A stretch of DNA of 39,456 nt from Zestomonas carbonaria. Lineage in GTDB: Bacteria > Pseudomonadota > Gammaproteobacteria > Pseudomonadales > Pseudomonadaceae. Positions 28,127 through 37,804 of the stretch are shown here, one piece after another. The stretch covers positions 1-39,456 of the forward strand of contig NZ_CAJFCI010000011.1 in NCBI RefSeq assembly GCF_904061905.1, in the 5' to 3' direction. The position numbers were made by a program, and so were the translations under genes. Under the pieces are notes generated by a model, which saw nothing but the letters and a program-made list of their open reading frames with translations, did not search any database and was not told the DNA's origin. Position 1 is the first letter of the stretch. Each line of letters opens with the position of its first letter.

Positions 28127-28714
28127 ATGAGCAAGACCGTGGAATTCTTCTTCGATTTCGGCAGCCCCACCTCCTACCTGGCCTGGACCCAGCTACCGAA
28201 GATCGCCGCCGAGGCCGGCGCCGGGATCGTCTGGCGGCCGTTCCTGCTGGGCGGAGTGTTCAAGGCCACCGGCAACAAGTCGCCGGTCGAGATTCCCGCC
28301 AAGGGCCCGTACATGCTCCGCGACCTGGCGCGCTTCGCCGAGCGCTACGGGGTGCCGCTGCGCTTCAACCCGCACTTCCCGATCAACACCCTGCACCTGA
28401 TGCGCGGCGCCGCCGGCTTCGAGGGCGACCCGCGCTTCCACGACTACCTGGAGACCGTGTTCCAGGCCATGTGGGTCGAGCAGAAGCACATGGGACGCCC
28501 CGAGGTGGTGGCTGACGTGCTGGGCGCCGCCGGCTTCGATCCCGCCGACTTCGAGCGGCGGATCAACGACGAGGCGGTCAAGGAACGCCTCAAGGCCACC
28601 ACCCAGGAAGCCATCGAGCGCGGCGTGTTCGGCGCACCGAGCTTCTTCGTCGACGGCGAGCTGTACTTCGGCCAGGATCGCCTGGATTTCGTCGCCGAAG
28701 CGTTGGCACGCTGA
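28127..28714 (+). CDS. DsbA-family / 2-hydroxychromene-2-carboxylate isomerase-like protein
   Basis: A 195-residue cytosolic thioredoxin-fold protein of the HCCA isomerase / GST-kappa group. The N-terminus VEFFFDFGSPTSYLAW has Ser13 in place of the redox cysteines, the glutathione-binding position in this family. The conserved C-terminal GVFGAPSFFVDGELYFGQDRLDFV is present. The family isomerises aromatic breakdown intermediates or handles glutathione adducts; the true substrate here is unknown, and no naphthalene genes are nearby. An ACAAGGACAACAAC leader precedes the ATG. Confidence 0.82.
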   Translation: MSKTVEFFFDFGSPTSYLAWTQLPKIAAEAGAGIVWRPFLLGGVFKATGNKSPVEIPAKGPYMLRDLARFAERYGVPLRFNPHFPINTLHLMRGAAGFEGDPRFHDYLETVFQAMWVEQKHMGRPEVVADVLGAAGFDPADFERRINDEAVKERLKATTQEAIERGVFGAPSFFVDGELYFGQDRLDFVAEALAR

Positions 28715-28773
28715 ACATCGCCCCGGCAACGCGGTAGGATTGGCCGATATCTTCATTGCTGGAGGGACCGGCC

Positions 28774-29193
28774 ATGCGCCCGCTGACCATCGATCTCGAC
28801 GAGCTGACCCTGGCGATGAACAACCGCAGCGTGGATTTCTACCTCGACCTGCATACCGGCCGGGTGCTGCCGTTCTATGACGACCCCGAACTGGAAAAGG
28901 GGCTGGAAACCGAGCCCGACCGCTACCTGGCCATCGAAACGCTGGATTCGCGGGATGACTACCGGGTGATGGAAGCATTCATCTCCACGGTCGACCATCC
29001 CCACGCCTATACCACCCTCGAGCATGCCCTGGCCGGGCGCAAACCGTTCCGCGCCTTCAAGTACGCCCTGGCGGAATACCCGGAGCTGGAGCAGGCCTGG
29101 CTCGACTTCGAAGCCACGCGGTTGCGCGAACTGGCCGTGGACTGGCTGGAGGAGAACGACCTGCGGCCGGCCCGGAGCTTCGCTGCTCCGTAA
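28774..29193 (+). CDS. UPF0158 family protein
   Basis: A 139-residue acidic protein of the UPF0158 family, recognised by MRPLTIDLDELTLAMNNRS, DFYLDLHTGRVL and FKYALAEYPELEQAWLDF. No biochemical function is established. GGAGGG 8-13 nt upstream selects the ATG at 28774 over an in-frame TTG at 28756. It follows the isomerase gene by about 60 nt and is convergent with the ABC transporter genes, separated by repeats. Confidence 0.8.
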   Translation: MRPLTIDLDELTLAMNNRSVDFYLDLHTGRVLPFYDDPELEKGLETEPDRYLAIETLDSRDDYRVMEAFISTVDHPHAYTTLEHALAGRKPFRAFKYALAEYPELEQAWLDFEATRLRELAVDWLEENDLRPARSFAAP

Positions 29194-29220
29194 GGTCGCT
29201 CATGGTGGGTTACCAGTCCC

Positions 29221-29334
29221 GCCATCCCCATGAACGCGGGGAGCCGGATTGCGACGGTCGATTGGACTCCCGCGTGCGCGGGAATGACAAGAGCGTGATC
29301 GATACTGCCTGCGTCGTCCCCGCGAACGCGGGGA
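29221..29334. repeat. Cluster of CCCGCG/CGCGGG intergenic hairpins
   Basis: Three short palindromes lie in the convergent gap: CCCC-ATGAACG-CGGGG near 29226-29242, TCCCGCGTGCGCGGGA at 29268-29283 and TCCCCGCGAACGCGGGGA at 29317-29334. They belong to the common GTCATTCCCGCG...GGGAATGAC repeat type; a related piece occurs at about 289-317. Spacing and sequence are irregular, so this is not a CRISPR array. They could serve as terminators for both genes. Confidence 0.65.
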
Positions 29335-29359
29335 ACCAATGACAAGCGTGCGCCAGCCT

Positions 29360-30094
29360 TTACAGCACCTGCCGCAGGAACGCCTGGGCCCGGGGGTCTC
29401 GCGGCTGGGCGAAGAACTGCGCCGGCGGCGCGTCCTCGAGCAGCTTGCCGTGGTCGAAGAACAGCACGCGGTCGGCCACCTCGCGGGCGAAGCCCATCTC
29501 GTGGGTGACGCAGACCATGGTCATGCCTTCCACCGCCAGTTGCTTCATCACGTCGAGCACTTCGCCGACCATTTCCGGGTCGAGCGCCGAGGTCGGCTCG
29601 TCGAACAGCATCACCTTGGGATCCATGCACAGCGCGCGGGCGATAGCCACCCGCTGCTGCTGGCCGCCGGACAGCCGCGACGGATACTCGTCGGCCTTCT
29701 GCGCGATGCCGACCTTGGCCAGCAGCGCACGGGCCTTGGCCTCGCGCTCGGCCTTGCCGCGCTTGCGCACCACCTTCTGCGCCAGGCAGAGGTTCTCCAG
29801 CACGGTCATGTGCGGGAACAGGTTGAAGTGCTGGAACACCATGCCGACCTCGCGGCGATAGGCGTTGACGTCGGTCTTCGGGTTGGCGAGGTCAATGCCG
29901 TCGATGCTCACCGAGCCGGAATCCAGCTCCTCCAGCCCGTTGAGGCAGCGCAGGAAAGTCGACTTGCCGGAGCCGGACGGGCCGATCACCACCAGCACTT
30001 CGCCCTTGGCCACCGAGGTCGAGACGTTGTCCACCGCGCGCACTTCGTGGCCGCGGGCATCGAAGACTTTTACCAGGTCACGGACTTCAATCAC
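29360..30094 (-). CDS. Polar amino-acid ABC transporter, ATP-binding subunit
   Basis: A 244-residue ATPase of the GlnQ/HisP group. Walker A is GPSGSGKST (38-46), the Q-loop Gln88 lies in VFQHFNLFP, the signature LSGGQQQR is at 141-148, Walker B is VMLFDEP (161-167) and the switch is His198. It powers uptake by the permease and binding protein encoded just upstream. The start is GTG at 30094, which overlaps the permease gene by 8 nt. Confidence 0.93.
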   Translation of the reverse strand: MIEVRDLVKVFDARGHEVRAVDNVSTSVAKGEVLVVIGPSGSGKSTFLRCLNGLEELDSGSVSIDGIDLANPKTDVNAYRREVGMVFQHFNLFPHMTVLENLCLAQKVVRKRGKAEREAKARALLAKVGIAQKADEYPSRLSGGQQQRVAIARALCMDPKVMLFDEPTSALDPEMVGEVLDVMKQLAVEGMTMVCVTHEMGFAREVADRVLFFDHGKLLEDAPPAQFFAQPRDPRAQAFLRQVL

Positions 30095-31049
30095 TTTGCG
30101 CGAGCCTCCGCTCCAGACGGTTGGCGATCTGCGACAACGGCAGGTTGATCACCAGGTACAGCGCCGCCACGCAGAACCAGATCTCGAAGGTCGAGAACGA
30201 CGTGGTGATCGCCTCGCGGCCGCTCTTGGTCAGCTCGGTGATGGCGATCACCGAGACCAGCGAGGTGTCCTTGACCAGGCTGATGAACTGCCCGGCCAGC
30301 GGCGGCAGCACGCGCTTGAAGGCCTGCGGCAGGATCACATGGCGCATCGCCTGCGGCGCGTTCAGGCCCAGCGAGCGGGCCGCCTCGTTCTGCCCCTTGG
30401 CGATCGACTGCACGCCGGCGCGGACGATCTCGCCGACGTAGGCGCCGGTGAACAGCGCCAGCGCCGCCACCCCGGCGAACTCGCGGGACAGGTTCAGCAC
30501 CGTGCCGATGAAGAAGTAGAAGATGAAGATCTGCACCAGCAGCGGCGTACCGCGCACCAGCTCGACGTAGAGGGTCGACAGGTCGCGCAGCGTCGGGTTC
30601 TTCGACAGCCGGCAGAGCCCGGTGAACAGGCCGATCACCAGGCCGAAGGCGCCGGACAGCACGGAGATCCACAGCGTGGTCCACAGGCCCCAGAGCAGCG
30701 GCCCGGCGGCCCAGTGGCGGGTCACGCCAATCTCGTCGCCCTCGCTGACGTCGTCGCCCTCGGAGACGTGCAGGCTGTCCCGGGCCACGCTCAGTTGCGT
30801 CTCACCGCCGCTTTCGTTGCTCAAGGTCACCAGCGCGCGGTCACCCTGTTCGACGATGGAGGCGACGCTGCCGTAGTCGGTCGCGCGCTGCGCCTCCTCG
30901 GCCTGGTAGGCGAAGTACTGCGGCACGCGGTTCCAGCGCCATTCGTAGGAAATCAGCGAAGTGGAGAACCACAGGCCGTAGGCCAGCGCGATGAGGATCA
31001 CGCCGGTCAGCACGTGCCAGGGCCAATTGGAACGCTTGTTTTTCGTCAC
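30087..31049 (-). CDS. Polar amino-acid ABC transporter permease with a large periplasmic loop
   Basis: A 320-residue HisM/GlnP-type permease. The first membrane helix (about 12-30) is followed by a loop of some 75 residues (about 35-110) containing [15 protein letters not shown], unlike the short loop of most homologues. The transport domain follows, with the EAA loop [23 protein letters not shown] (221-243). It is the only permease in the operon, so a homodimer is likely. It starts at GTG 31049. An inverted-repeat hairpin separates it from the binding-protein gene. Confidence 0.92.
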   Translation of the reverse strand: MTKNKRSNWPWHVLTGVILIALAYGLWFSTSLISYEWRWNRVPQYFAYQAEEAQRATDYGSVASIVEQGDRALVTLSNESGGETQLSVARDSLHVSEGDDVSEGDEIGVTRHWAAGPLLWGLWTTLWISVLSGAFGLVIGLFTGLCRLSKNPTLRDLSTLYVELVRGTPLLVQIFIFYFFIGTVLNLSREFAGVAALALFTGAYVGEIVRAGVQSIAKGQNEAARSLGLNAPQAMRHVILPQAFKRVLPPLAGQFISLVKDTSLVSVIAITELTKSGREAITTSFSTFEIWFCVAALYLVINLPLSQIANRLERRLAQSD

Positions 31050-31084
31050 GGGGAAAGCCTCGATGAGAAAAAGCCGAAGAAAGC

Positions 31085-31123
31085 GCTGAAGGCTGGACGA
31101 ACGGTGAACGTCCAGCCTTCAGC
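31085..31123 (-). repeat. Minimal heptamer-type hairpin inside the ABC transporter operon (element E)
   Basis: A perfect 15-bp stem (31085-31099 and 31109-31123) contains CTGAAGGCTGGACG and its complement, with a 9-nt loop AACGGTGAA. Outer AAAAGCCG/CGGCTTTT arms extend it to about 31068-31137, reaching the stop codon of the binding-protein gene. It sits where REP hairpins often protect the 3' end of a highly expressed binding-protein message (inference). Confidence 0.85.
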
Positions 31124-31135
31124 CTCCAGCGGCTT

Positions 31136-31927
31136 TTATTCCATCTCTTTCAGCCAGTCGTTCTTCTTGAACCACTTGGTGTGGATGCGATCGTAGGTGC
31201 CGTCGTTGCGGATCTGGTGCAGCCAGTTGTTGACCCAGTTGAGGCTGTCGTAGTCGCCCTTCTTCAGGCCGAAGGCCAGCGGTTCGAAGGTGAAGGGCTC
31301 GTCGAGGAACACCAGCTTGCCGGCGCCGGCCTTGTTCACCGCCACCACGTTGTAGGGCGCGTCGTAGATGAACGCGTCGGCCTTGCCGTTGACCACGTCC
31401 ATCACCGCTTCCTGCTCGTTGTCGAAGCCGTTGTACTTGGCCTTGGCGATCAGCCGCTTGGCGACCATCTCGCCGGTGGTGCCGATCTTCGAGGTGATGC
31501 GGTACTTGGCGTCGTTGAGGTCCTTGTAGGACTTGATCTCACCTTGCAGGTCCTTGCGGATCAGCAGGGTCTGGCCGACCACGATGAAGGGCTCGGAGAA
31601 GTTGATGCGCAGGTTGCGCTCCTGGGTCAGGGTCATGCCCGAGCCGATCATGTCGAACTTGTCGGTGAGCAGCGCCGGGATGATGCCGTCGTAGGCGGTG
31701 GACACCAGCTCCAGCTTGACGCCCATGGACTTGGCCATGGCCTTGAGCAGGTCGACCTCGAAACCGATGATCTCGCCGCGCTTGTTGGTCATCTCGAAGG
31801 GCATGTAGGTCGGGTCCATGCCAACGCGCAGGGTGCCGCGCTTGACTGCGTCATCGACCATGCCCGCATGGGCCAGGCCGCCCAGGGTGCAGGCGGAGAG
31901 CAGCAGGCTGGCAAGAAACTTCTTCAT
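31136..31927 (-). CDS. Polar amino-acid ABC transporter, periplasmic binding protein
   Basis: A 263-residue solute-binding protein. The signal peptide ends GGLAHA, then GMVDD. A short LSAC resembles a lipobox but gives too short a signal. The family 3 fold is shown by GTLRVGMDPTYMPFEM, GFEVDLLKAMAKSMGVKLELV, DMIGSGMTLTQERNLRINFSEPF and KIGTTGEM, typical of polar amino-acid receptors. The ligand cannot be read from sequence. It is the first gene of the operon; the hairpin after its stop would favour its expression over the permease. Confidence 0.93.
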   Translation of the reverse strand: MKKFLASLLLSACTLGGLAHAGMVDDAVKRGTLRVGMDPTYMPFEMTNKRGEIIGFEVDLLKAMAKSMGVKLELVSTAYDGIIPALLTDKFDMIGSGMTLTQERNLRINFSEPFIVVGQTLLIRKDLQGEIKSYKDLNDAKYRITSKIGTTGEMVAKRLIAKAKYNGFDNEQEAVMDVVNGKADAFIYDAPYNVVAVNKAGAGKLVFLDEPFTFEPLAFGLKKGDYDSLNWVNNWLHQIRNDGTYDRIHTKWFKKNDWLKEME

Positions 31928-32153
31928 TGCGGATCCTCGAATGGGTGATTTGGGGTGGTTCTTGGTGCCACCGGCAAAAAATGACGGCGAATGCTAACCG
32001 GCATCGGCAAAGATGGCGAGCCACAGGAAAGCAAGAAAGGCGCCAGGCGGATGACCTGCCGGTCAGCCCGGGCGGAGGATGGTGACGGATTGCCCCTACG
32101 GCCCATACCTCGAGCAGCCCCGTAGGATGGGTGACAACCCATCGCCTGGGCAG

Positions 32154-32169
32154 AGTCTGAATTCAGACT
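32154..32169. other. 16-bp perfect palindrome
   Basis: AGTCTGAATTCAGACT is a perfect palindrome 20 nt downstream of the dtd stop, in the 262-nt gap between dtd and the binding-protein promoter region. A GTAGGATGGGTGACAACCCATC hairpin lies just left of it (about 32122-32143). It could be a terminator stem or an operator; no function is known. Confidence 0.5.
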
Positions 32170-32189
32170 GAGGAAAGCCCTCGCGCCGT

Positions 32190-32627
32190 TCAGACCTCGA
32201 GCAGGAAAGTCACCGGACCATCATTGACCAAGTGCACCTGCATCCCGGCGCCGAAACGTCCGGTGGCCACTTGCGGATGCTGCTCGCGGGCCAGCACCAC
32301 CAGCGCGTCGAACAGCTCCTCGCCCAGGGCCGGCGGCGCGGCGCTGGAAAAGCTCGGGCGCAGGCCGCTGCGGGTGTCGGCGGCCAGGGTGAATTGCGAG
32401 ACCAGCAGCAGGCCGCCGCCGACATCCTTCAGCGAGCGGTTCATCTTGCCGTCGTCGTCGGCGAATACCCGGTAGTTGAGCAGCTTGTGCAGCATCTTGC
32501 GCACGGCTTCCGGGTTGTCCTGCGGTTCGACACCGACCAGTGCCAGCAGGCCCCGGTCGATGGCTCCGACGATCTCCCCCGCCACCTCGACGCGTGCACC
32601 GGAGACGCGCTGGATCAGTGCCTTCAT
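32190..32627 (-). CDS. dtd: D-aminoacyl-tRNA deacylase
   Basis: A 145-residue enzyme that hydrolyses D-aminoacyl-tRNA and Gly-tRNA-Ala, a proofreading step against D-amino acids. [13 protein letters not shown], the active-site SQFTL and the cross-subunit [11 protein letters not shown] (Gly-Pro motif) are all present. ATG at 32627 overlaps the pip stop (ATGA), so the two are translationally coupled. Confidence 0.96.
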   Translation of the reverse strand: MKALIQRVSGARVEVAGEIVGAIDRGLLALVGVEPQDNPEAVRKMLHKLLNYRVFADDDGKMNRSLKDVGGGLLLVSQFTLAADTRSGLRPSFSSAAPPALGEELFDALVVLAREQHPQVATGRFGAGMQVHLVNDGPVTFLLEV

Positions 32628-33595
32628 GCGTCTTCCGGGGGCAGGTCCAGGAGGTTGCGGGCGACCTGGTTGGCGGCGCGCACCAGGGCGTCGGCGATGC
32701 CGACCTCGGAGGCGGCGTGGCCGGCGTCGCGGATGATCTGCAACTCGCTGTTCGGCCAGGCCTGGTGCAGCGCCCAGGCATTGTCCAGCGGGCAGACCAC
32801 GTCGTAGCGGCCGTGCACGATGATGCCCGGCAGGTGGGCGATCTTGTGCATGTCGCGGAGCAACTGGTCGGGTTCGAGGAAGGCGTCGTTGATGAAGTAG
32901 TGGCACTCGATGCGGGCGATCGACAGGGCGCGCTGCGGCTCGCTGAAGCGGTCGACCACCAGCGGATTGGGACGCAGGGTGGCGGTGCGCCCTTCCCAGG
33001 TCGACCAGGCCTTGGCGGCGTGCATCTGGGCGATCTGGTCGGGACCGGTGAGGCGCTTGTAGAAGGCTTCGACCAGGTTGCCGCGCTCATCCTGCGGGAT
33101 CGGCGCCAGGTAGTCCTGCCAGTAGTCCGGGAACAGCCGGCTGGCACCCTCCTGGTAGAACCAGTGGATCTCCTGCGGACGGCACAGGAAGATGCCGCGC
33201 AGGATCAGCGCATGGACCCGCTCGGGATGGCTCTGCGCGTAGGCCAGCGACAGGGTCGAGCCCCAGGAGCCGCCGAACAGCACCCACTTGTCGATTCCCA
33301 GGTGCTCGCGAATGCGTTCGAGGTCGGCGACCAGGTGCCAGGTGGTGTTGTTCTCCAGGCTCGCGTGCGGGGTGGAGCGCCCGCAGCCGCGCTGGTCGAA
33401 GGTGACGATGCGGTACAGGTTGGGGTCGAAGTAGCGGCGGCTGGCGGCATCGCAGCCGGCGCCCGGGCCTCCGTGGATGAACACCACCGGCAGGCCGTCC
33501 GGCGAACCGCTTTCGTCCACGTAGAGGACATGCGGCGCCTCTACGGCCAACTCGTGGCGGGCGTAGGGCTTTATCTCCGGAAACAATGTCTGCAT
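32624..33595 (-). CDS. pip: Proline iminopeptidase
   Basis: A 323-residue alpha/beta-hydrolase of peptidase family S33 that removes N-terminal proline. HGGPGAG (41-47) forms the oxyanion region, GGSWGS has the nucleophile Ser110, and the Asp and His lie in GRYDVVCP and DAGHAASE near the C-terminus. The length equals other Pseudomonas Pip proteins. It precedes dtd with a 4-nt overlap and is divergent from a small lipoprotein gene. The start ATG at 33595 gives [11 protein letters not shown]; longer in-frame extensions are shadows. Confidence 0.95.
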   Translation of the reverse strand: MQTLFPEIKPYARHELAVEAPHVLYVDESGSPDGLPVVFIHGGPGAGCDAASRRYFDPNLYRIVTFDQRGCGRSTPHASLENNTTWHLVADLERIREHLGIDKWVLFGGSWGSTLSLAYAQSHPERVHALILRGIFLCRPQEIHWFYQEGASRLFPDYWQDYLAPIPQDERGNLVEAFYKRLTGPDQIAQMHAAKAWSTWEGRTATLRPNPLVVDRFSEPQRALSIARIECHYFINDAFLEPDQLLRDMHKIAHLPGIIVHGRYDVVCPLDNAWALHQAWPNSELQIIRDAGHAASEVGIADALVRAANQVARNLLDLPPEDA

Positions 33596-33676
33596 GGCGC
33601 GCTCCCGTCTGCTTTTTGTAGGGTGCCGGATGGCTGGTCCAATCGGGCCATCATAACCATGAAAAAGGAGTTCAGC

Positions 33677-34108
33677 ATGTCGCCAAGGATTTTCACCCTT
33701 CCCCTTCTGCTTGCCTTCGCCTTGCTCGCCGGCTGCGGGCGCGACGATCCGCAGGCCTCGCTGGAGGCCGCCGTGCAGCAATTGCAGGACAACATCGAAG
33801 CGAAGAAGACCAGCGCCGTGCTCGACCAGTTGGCCGGCGACTTCCGCGCCCTGCAAGCCCACGACCGCGACTGGGCCCGGAGCACCATGACGATGCTGTT
33901 CCTGCGCTACAGGAACATCCAGATCATCGCTCCCACCAAGCGCAGTTGGCTTGACCCGGCCATCACCAGCAAGGGCTACACCGAGGCCAAGGTCGGCGTC
34001 ACCGGCGCCGAGGGGCTGATCCCCGACAGCGCGCGCCTGTATGACGTGAAGCTGGAATGGTGGATGGAAGACGGCGACTGGAAGCTGGCGCGGGTGGAAT
34101 GGGAATAG
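33677..34108 (+). CDS. Small predicted lipoprotein of unknown function
   Basis: A 143-residue protein with a lipoprotein signal MSPRIFTLPLLLAFALLAGC (Cys20), then an acidic mature part. The rest looks like a single alpha+beta domain, with a C-terminal Trp-rich hairpin (DVKLEWWMEDGDWKLARVEWE) reminiscent of NTF2/SnoaL-like folds. AGGAG 7-11 nt before ATG 33677 favours this start; an ATG at 33659 is in frame but upstream of the ribosome site. I do not recognise the function. Confidence 0.75.
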   Translation: MSPRIFTLPLLLAFALLAGCGRDDPQASLEAAVQQLQDNIEAKKTSAVLDQLAGDFRALQAHDRDWARSTMTMLFLRYRNIQIIAPTKRSWLDPAITSKGYTEAKVGVTGAEGLIPDSARLYDVKLEWWMEDGDWKLARVEWE

Positions 34109-34127
34109 CGTTCGACCGCCTTCGTTC

Positions 34128-34147
34128 TGGTGGGCTTCAGCCCACCA
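34128..34147. terminator. Hairpin between convergent lipoprotein and hutG genes
   Basis: TGGTGGGCT and AGCCCACCA (34128-34136 and 34139-34147) form a perfect 9-bp stem with a 2-nt loop 20 nt after the lipoprotein stop. It is the inner half of the GGTGGGCTTCAGCCCACC repeat module and could end transcription from both sides. Confidence 0.55.
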
Positions 34148-34155
34148 AACCCCAC

Positions 34156-34959
34156 CTACCGCCCGTAACGCTCCTGCCCCCAGGCCAGCAGAGTTTCCAG
34201 CAGCGCGCGGATCACCTCGCGGGTCGGCGCGGCCAGGCCCTCGCGGTAGGCGAAGGGCGCGCTTTCGTCCATGTAGTTGCGCTGCGACAGCTCCAGTTGC
34301 ACGGCATGCACGTTCCGCTGCGGCTGGCCGTAGTGGCGGGTGATGTGGCCGCCCTTGAAGCGGCCGTTGAGCACGTGGCTGTAGCTTTCGGCCTTGCCGC
34401 AAACCGCTTCCAGGCGCGCGGCCAGTTCCGGGTCGCAACTGGCCCCAGCGTTGGTGCCGAGGTTGAAGTCCGGCAGGCGGCCTTCGAACAGGTGGGGGAT
34501 CTGCGAGCGGATCGAGTGGGCGTCCCACAGCAGCGCATAACCGAACTCGGCCCTGATCCGCTCCAGTTCGTCGGCCAGGGTACGGTGATACGGCGTCCAC
34601 ACCTCGGCCAGGTAGCGCGCCCGCTCCTCCTTCGAGGGCGTCATGCCTTCGCGGTACAGCGGGCGGCCGTCGAACAGGGTTTCCGGGTACAGGCCGGTGG
34701 TGGCGGTGGCGTACAGCGGTTTGTCGTCGGCCGGGCGGTTCAGGTCGATGACGTAGCGCGAGTACTGCGCGGCGAGCACGCTGGCGCCCAGCTCCCCGGC
34801 GAAATCGTAGAGGCGCGGGATGTGCCAGTCGGTATCGGCCAGTTCGCGTGCCTCGTCCACCAGGCCGGCCTCGACCGCCGGGGTCAGGCGCGTGCCGGGG
34901 TGGGGCATGCTGATCAGCAGCGGCACTCGGCCGCGGGTGAAGGAAAGAACATTATCCAC
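34156..34959 (-). CDS. hutG: N-formylglutamate deformylase
   Basis: A 267-residue N-formylglutamate amidohydrolase, the last step of histidine catabolism, giving glutamate and formate. This matches the Pseudomonas five-step route with HutF. The family motif [14 protein letters not shown] is at the N-terminus; [17 protein letters not shown] and [10 protein letters not shown] follow. The start is GTG at 34959, preceded by AGAGGAAG and inside the end of hutI (8-nt overlap). An upstream in-frame start reads hutI in another frame. Confidence 0.95.
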   Translation of the reverse strand: MDNVLSFTRGRVPLLISMPHPGTRLTPAVEAGLVDEARELADTDWHIPRLYDFAGELGASVLAAQYSRYVIDLNRPADDKPLYATATTGLYPETLFDGRPLYREGMTPSKEERARYLAEVWTPYHRTLADELERIRAEFGYALLWDAHSIRSQIPHLFEGRLPDFNLGTNAGASCDPELAARLEAVCGKAESYSHVLNGRFKGGHITRHYGQPQRNVHAVQLELSQRNYMDESAPFAYREGLAAPTREVIRALLETLLAWGQERYGR

Positions 34960-36160
34960 GGAAGACTTCCTCTGCGTGACGGATGACACGTTTCGGCAGG
35001 TCGCCACCGAGCCAGTAGGCCAGCTCCGCCGGGCGACGGATGTCCCAGGCGACGAAGTCGGCGACCTTGCCCGGCTCCAGGCTGCCATGGCTGTCGCCCA
35101 GCCCCAGCGCCCTGGCCGCATTGAGCGTGACGCCGGCCAGCGCCTCTTCCGGGGTCAGCCGGAACGCCGTGCAGGCCATGTTCAGCATCAGGCGCAGCGA
35201 CAGCGCCGGCGAGGTGCCGGGGTTGAGGTCGCTGGCCACGGCCATGGCCACGCCGTGCCTGCGCAGTGCGTCGATGGGCGGCAACTGGGTTTCGCGCAAC
35301 ATGAAGAAAGCGCCCGGCAGCAGCACCGCGACGGTGCCGGCGGCGGCCATGGCGATGGCGTCTTCCTCGGTCATGAACTCCAGGTGATCGGCGGACAGCG
35401 CCCCGTAGCGCGCCGCCAGGCTGGAACCGTGCAGCGACGACAGTTGCTCGGCGTGCAGCTTCACCGGCAGCCCCAGGCGTTGCGCCGCCTGGAACACCCG
35501 CTCGACCTGCGCCGGGGAAAACGCCAGGTGTTCGCAGAAGGCGTCCACCGCGTCCACCAGCCCTTCGCCGGCCAGCGCCGGGAGGATCTCGGCGCAGACC
35601 AGATCGATGTAGTCGTCGGCCCGCCCCGCGTATTCCGGCGGCAGCGCGTGGGCCGCCAGGCAGGTGGTGCGCACCGTCACCGGCAGCTCCTCGCCCAGGC
35701 GGCGGGCGACGCGCAGCATCTTGCCCTCGCTGGCCAGGTCCAGGCCGTAGCCGGACTTCACCTCCAGGGTGGTGACGCCATCGTTCAGCAGTTGCCGGGC
35801 GCGGCGCCGGGCGCTGGCCAGCAGCTCGTCCTCGGCGGCCTCTCGGGTAGCGCGCACGGTGCTGGCGATGCCGCCGCCCTGGGCGGCGATCTCCGCGTAG
35901 CTGACGCCCTCCAGGCGCTGCTCGAACTCGCCGCTGCGGTCGCCGCCGAACACCAGGTGGGTGTGGCAGTCGATCAGCCCCGGCGTGACCCAGGCGCCAT
36001 CGAGGTCGTGGCTGGCGTCATGCCCTTCGATGGGCGCTTCCGTGCGGGGGCCGATCCAGGCGATATGGACGCCGTCGGTGAGGATCGCGGCATCCTCGAT
36101 GACCGCGTACTTGCCACCCTTCAGGGTGGCGGCGTGACAGTTGTGCCAGAGCTGTTTCAT
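34952..36160 (-). CDS. hutI: Imidazolonepropionase
   Basis: A 402-residue metal-dependent amidohydrolase that opens imidazolone propionate to N-formimino-glutamate. The metal motif is [10 protein letters not shown] (His66, His68), and [14 protein letters not shown] and SDLNPGTSP follow as in other HutI proteins. AGGAGACCGCTC precedes the ATG at 36160. It overlaps hutG by 8 nt, so the two are translationally coupled. A 176-nt gap separates it from hutT. Confidence 0.96.
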   Translation of the reverse strand: MKQLWHNCHAATLKGGKYAVIEDAAILTDGVHIAWIGPRTEAPIEGHDASHDLDGAWVTPGLIDCHTHLVFGGDRSGEFEQRLEGVSYAEIAAQGGGIASTVRATREAAEDELLASARRRARQLLNDGVTTLEVKSGYGLDLASEGKMLRVARRLGEELPVTVRTTCLAAHALPPEYAGRADDYIDLVCAEILPALAGEGLVDAVDAFCEHLAFSPAQVERVFQAAQRLGLPVKLHAEQLSSLHGSSLAARYGALSADHLEFMTEEDAIAMAAAGTVAVLLPGAFFMLRETQLPPIDALRRHGVAMAVASDLNPGTSPALSLRLMLNMACTAFRLTPEEALAGVTLNAARALGLGDSHGSLEPGKVADFVAWDIRRPAELAYWLGGDLPKRVIRHAEEVFRG

Positions 36161-36245
36161 GAGCGGTCTCCTGAAATATCCGCCGCGCAGCCGGTGGTGG
36201 TGGAACGTATGAGAGATTGCATGGACTCCTCTCGATCAATGACGC

Positions 36246-36269
36246 GGCCCTTCCCGCCGGGGAAGGGCC
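36246..36269 (-). other. Hairpin between hutT and hutI
   Basis: A perfect 10-bp stem, GGCCCTTCCC and GGGAAGGGCC, with a GCCG loop lies in the hutT-hutI gap. There is no T run on the minus strand, so it is probably a stabilising or processing hairpin within the hut message. Confidence 0.45.
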
Positions 36270-36336
36270 AGGTTTCCGTGGAACGGGAAGCGCGCCCACC
36301 CGCTACCCGCAAGGATAGGCGCGCCGCCCGGACGCC

Positions 36337-37731
36337 TCAGTCAACCTGGGCCGCCAGGTCGCGCTGACCCAGGCTTGCCGGCCGCACCCAGCGCCAGTAG
36401 GCGAGGACCAGCAGGCCGATCCAGACCAGGCCCACCCAGAGCGCCGGCTGGGTCTTCGGGAAGTAGCCGAGCACGCCGAAGATGAACAGCATGAAGCCGA
36501 TCGCAGCGGCCGGCGCGAAGGGCCAGAAGGGCACCGGGAACTTCAGCGCGGTGACCTCCTCGCGGCTCATGCTCCGGCGCATGCCCACCTGGGCGAGCAG
36601 GATCATCAGCCAGACCCAGACGGTGGCGAAGGTGGCGATGGAAGCGATCAGCAGGAACACGTTCTCCGGGATCAGGTAGTTCAGCAGCACGCCCACCAGC
36701 AGGGCGGCGGCCATCACCACCACTGTCAGCCAGGGCACGCCGTGGCGCGACACCTGGGCGAAGCCGGCCGGGGCCTGGCCTTGCCGGGCCATGCCGTAGA
36801 GCATGCGGCCGGCGCCGAAGACGTCGCTGTTGATCGCCGAGATCGCCGCCGAAATGACCACCAGGTTGAGGATCGCGGCGGCCGAGCCGATGCCCAGGCT
36901 GTCGAAGATCTGCACGAAGGGACTGCCCTGGCTGCCGATCTGCGGCCAGGGGAAGATCGCCATGAGCACGAACAGGGTCAGCACGTAGAACAGCAGGATG
37001 CGCACCGGCACGGCGTTGATGGCGCGCGGGATCACCCGCTGCGGGTCCTTGGCCTCGCCGGCGCTGATGCCGATGATCTCGATGCCGCCGAAGGCGAACA
37101 CCACCACCGCGAAGGAGGCGATCAGCCCGCCCAGGCCGTTGGGCATGAAGCCGCCGTGCGCCCACAGGTTCTCGACGCCGGTGGCCGCGCCGGACTCGGC
37201 TAGGCCGAAGCCGAACAGCATGATGCCAAAGCCCCCGAGAATCATGGCGACGATGGCGCCGACCTTGATCAGCGACAGCCAGAACTCCAGCTCGCCGAAC
37301 ACCTTGACGTTGCACAGGTTGAGCGCGCCGATGAAGAACACGATGGACAGCACCCAGATCCAGCGTGGCACCTCGGGGAACCAGAAGCCCATGTAGATAC
37401 CGAAGGCGGTCACGTCGGCGAGGCAGACGATGATCATCTCGAAGGCGTAGGTCCAGCCGGTGATGAAGCCGGCGAGCGGTCCGATGTAGCTGCTGGCGTA
37501 CTGGCCGAAGGAGCCGGACACCGGGTTGCGGACCGCCATTTCCCCGAGCGCGCGCATCACCATGTACACCGCCGCGCCAGCGATCAGGTAGGCCAGCAGC
37601 ACCGCCGGACCGGCCATCTGGATGGCCGAGGCGGAACCGTAGAAGAGCCCCGTGCCGATGGCCGACCCCAGGGCTATGAAGCGGATGTGGCGCGCGCTCA
37701 GCCCGCGCTGCAAACCAGGTTGGGTGGTCAT
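36337..37731 (-). CDS. hutT: Histidine permease, APC family
   Basis: A 464-residue amino-acid permease with 12 predicted membrane helices. The N-terminal [29 protein letters not shown] is typical of the AAT/ProY group. Histidine as substrate is inferred from its place between hutH and hutI and from known HutT. The ATG at 37731 has AAGGGA directly upstream and GAGGA further back; the open frame extends 37 codons more without support. It is third in transcription order after hutU and hutH. Confidence 0.9.
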   Translation of the reverse strand: MTTQPGLQRGLSARHIRFIALGSAIGTGLFYGSASAIQMAGPAVLLAYLIAGAAVYMVMRALGEMAVRNPVSGSFGQYASSYIGPLAGFITGWTYAFEMIIVCLADVTAFGIYMGFWFPEVPRWIWVLSIVFFIGALNLCNVKVFGELEFWLSLIKVGAIVAMILGGFGIMLFGFGLAESGAATGVENLWAHGGFMPNGLGGLIASFAVVVFAFGGIEIIGISAGEAKDPQRVIPRAINAVPVRILLFYVLTLFVLMAIFPWPQIGSQGSPFVQIFDSLGIGSAAAILNLVVISAAISAINSDVFGAGRMLYGMARQGQAPAGFAQVSRHGVPWLTVVVMAAALLVGVLLNYLIPENVFLLIASIATFATVWVWLMILLAQVGMRRSMSREEVTALKFPVPFWPFAPAAAIGFMLFIFGVLGYFPKTQPALWVGLVWIGLLVLAYWRWVRPASLGQRDLAAQVD

Positions 37732-37804
37732 TCCCTTGCATTCCTCATTGTTCTTGTAGTGCACCAGGAAGTGGCCGCCCCTGCCCCGGGGCGGCCGCGA
37801 AGGC

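Noticed and set aside
29221..29334. CCCGCG...CGCGGG palindromes resembling type I CRISPR repeats
   Set aside because: Spacing is irregular, the repeats differ from each other, and the same pieces occur singly elsewhere in the window. They are common intergenic hairpins.
31928..32189. A possible small gene between the binding-protein gene and dtd
   Set aside because: Only a 72-codon frame without recognisable features is present; the gap contains hairpins and a palindrome.
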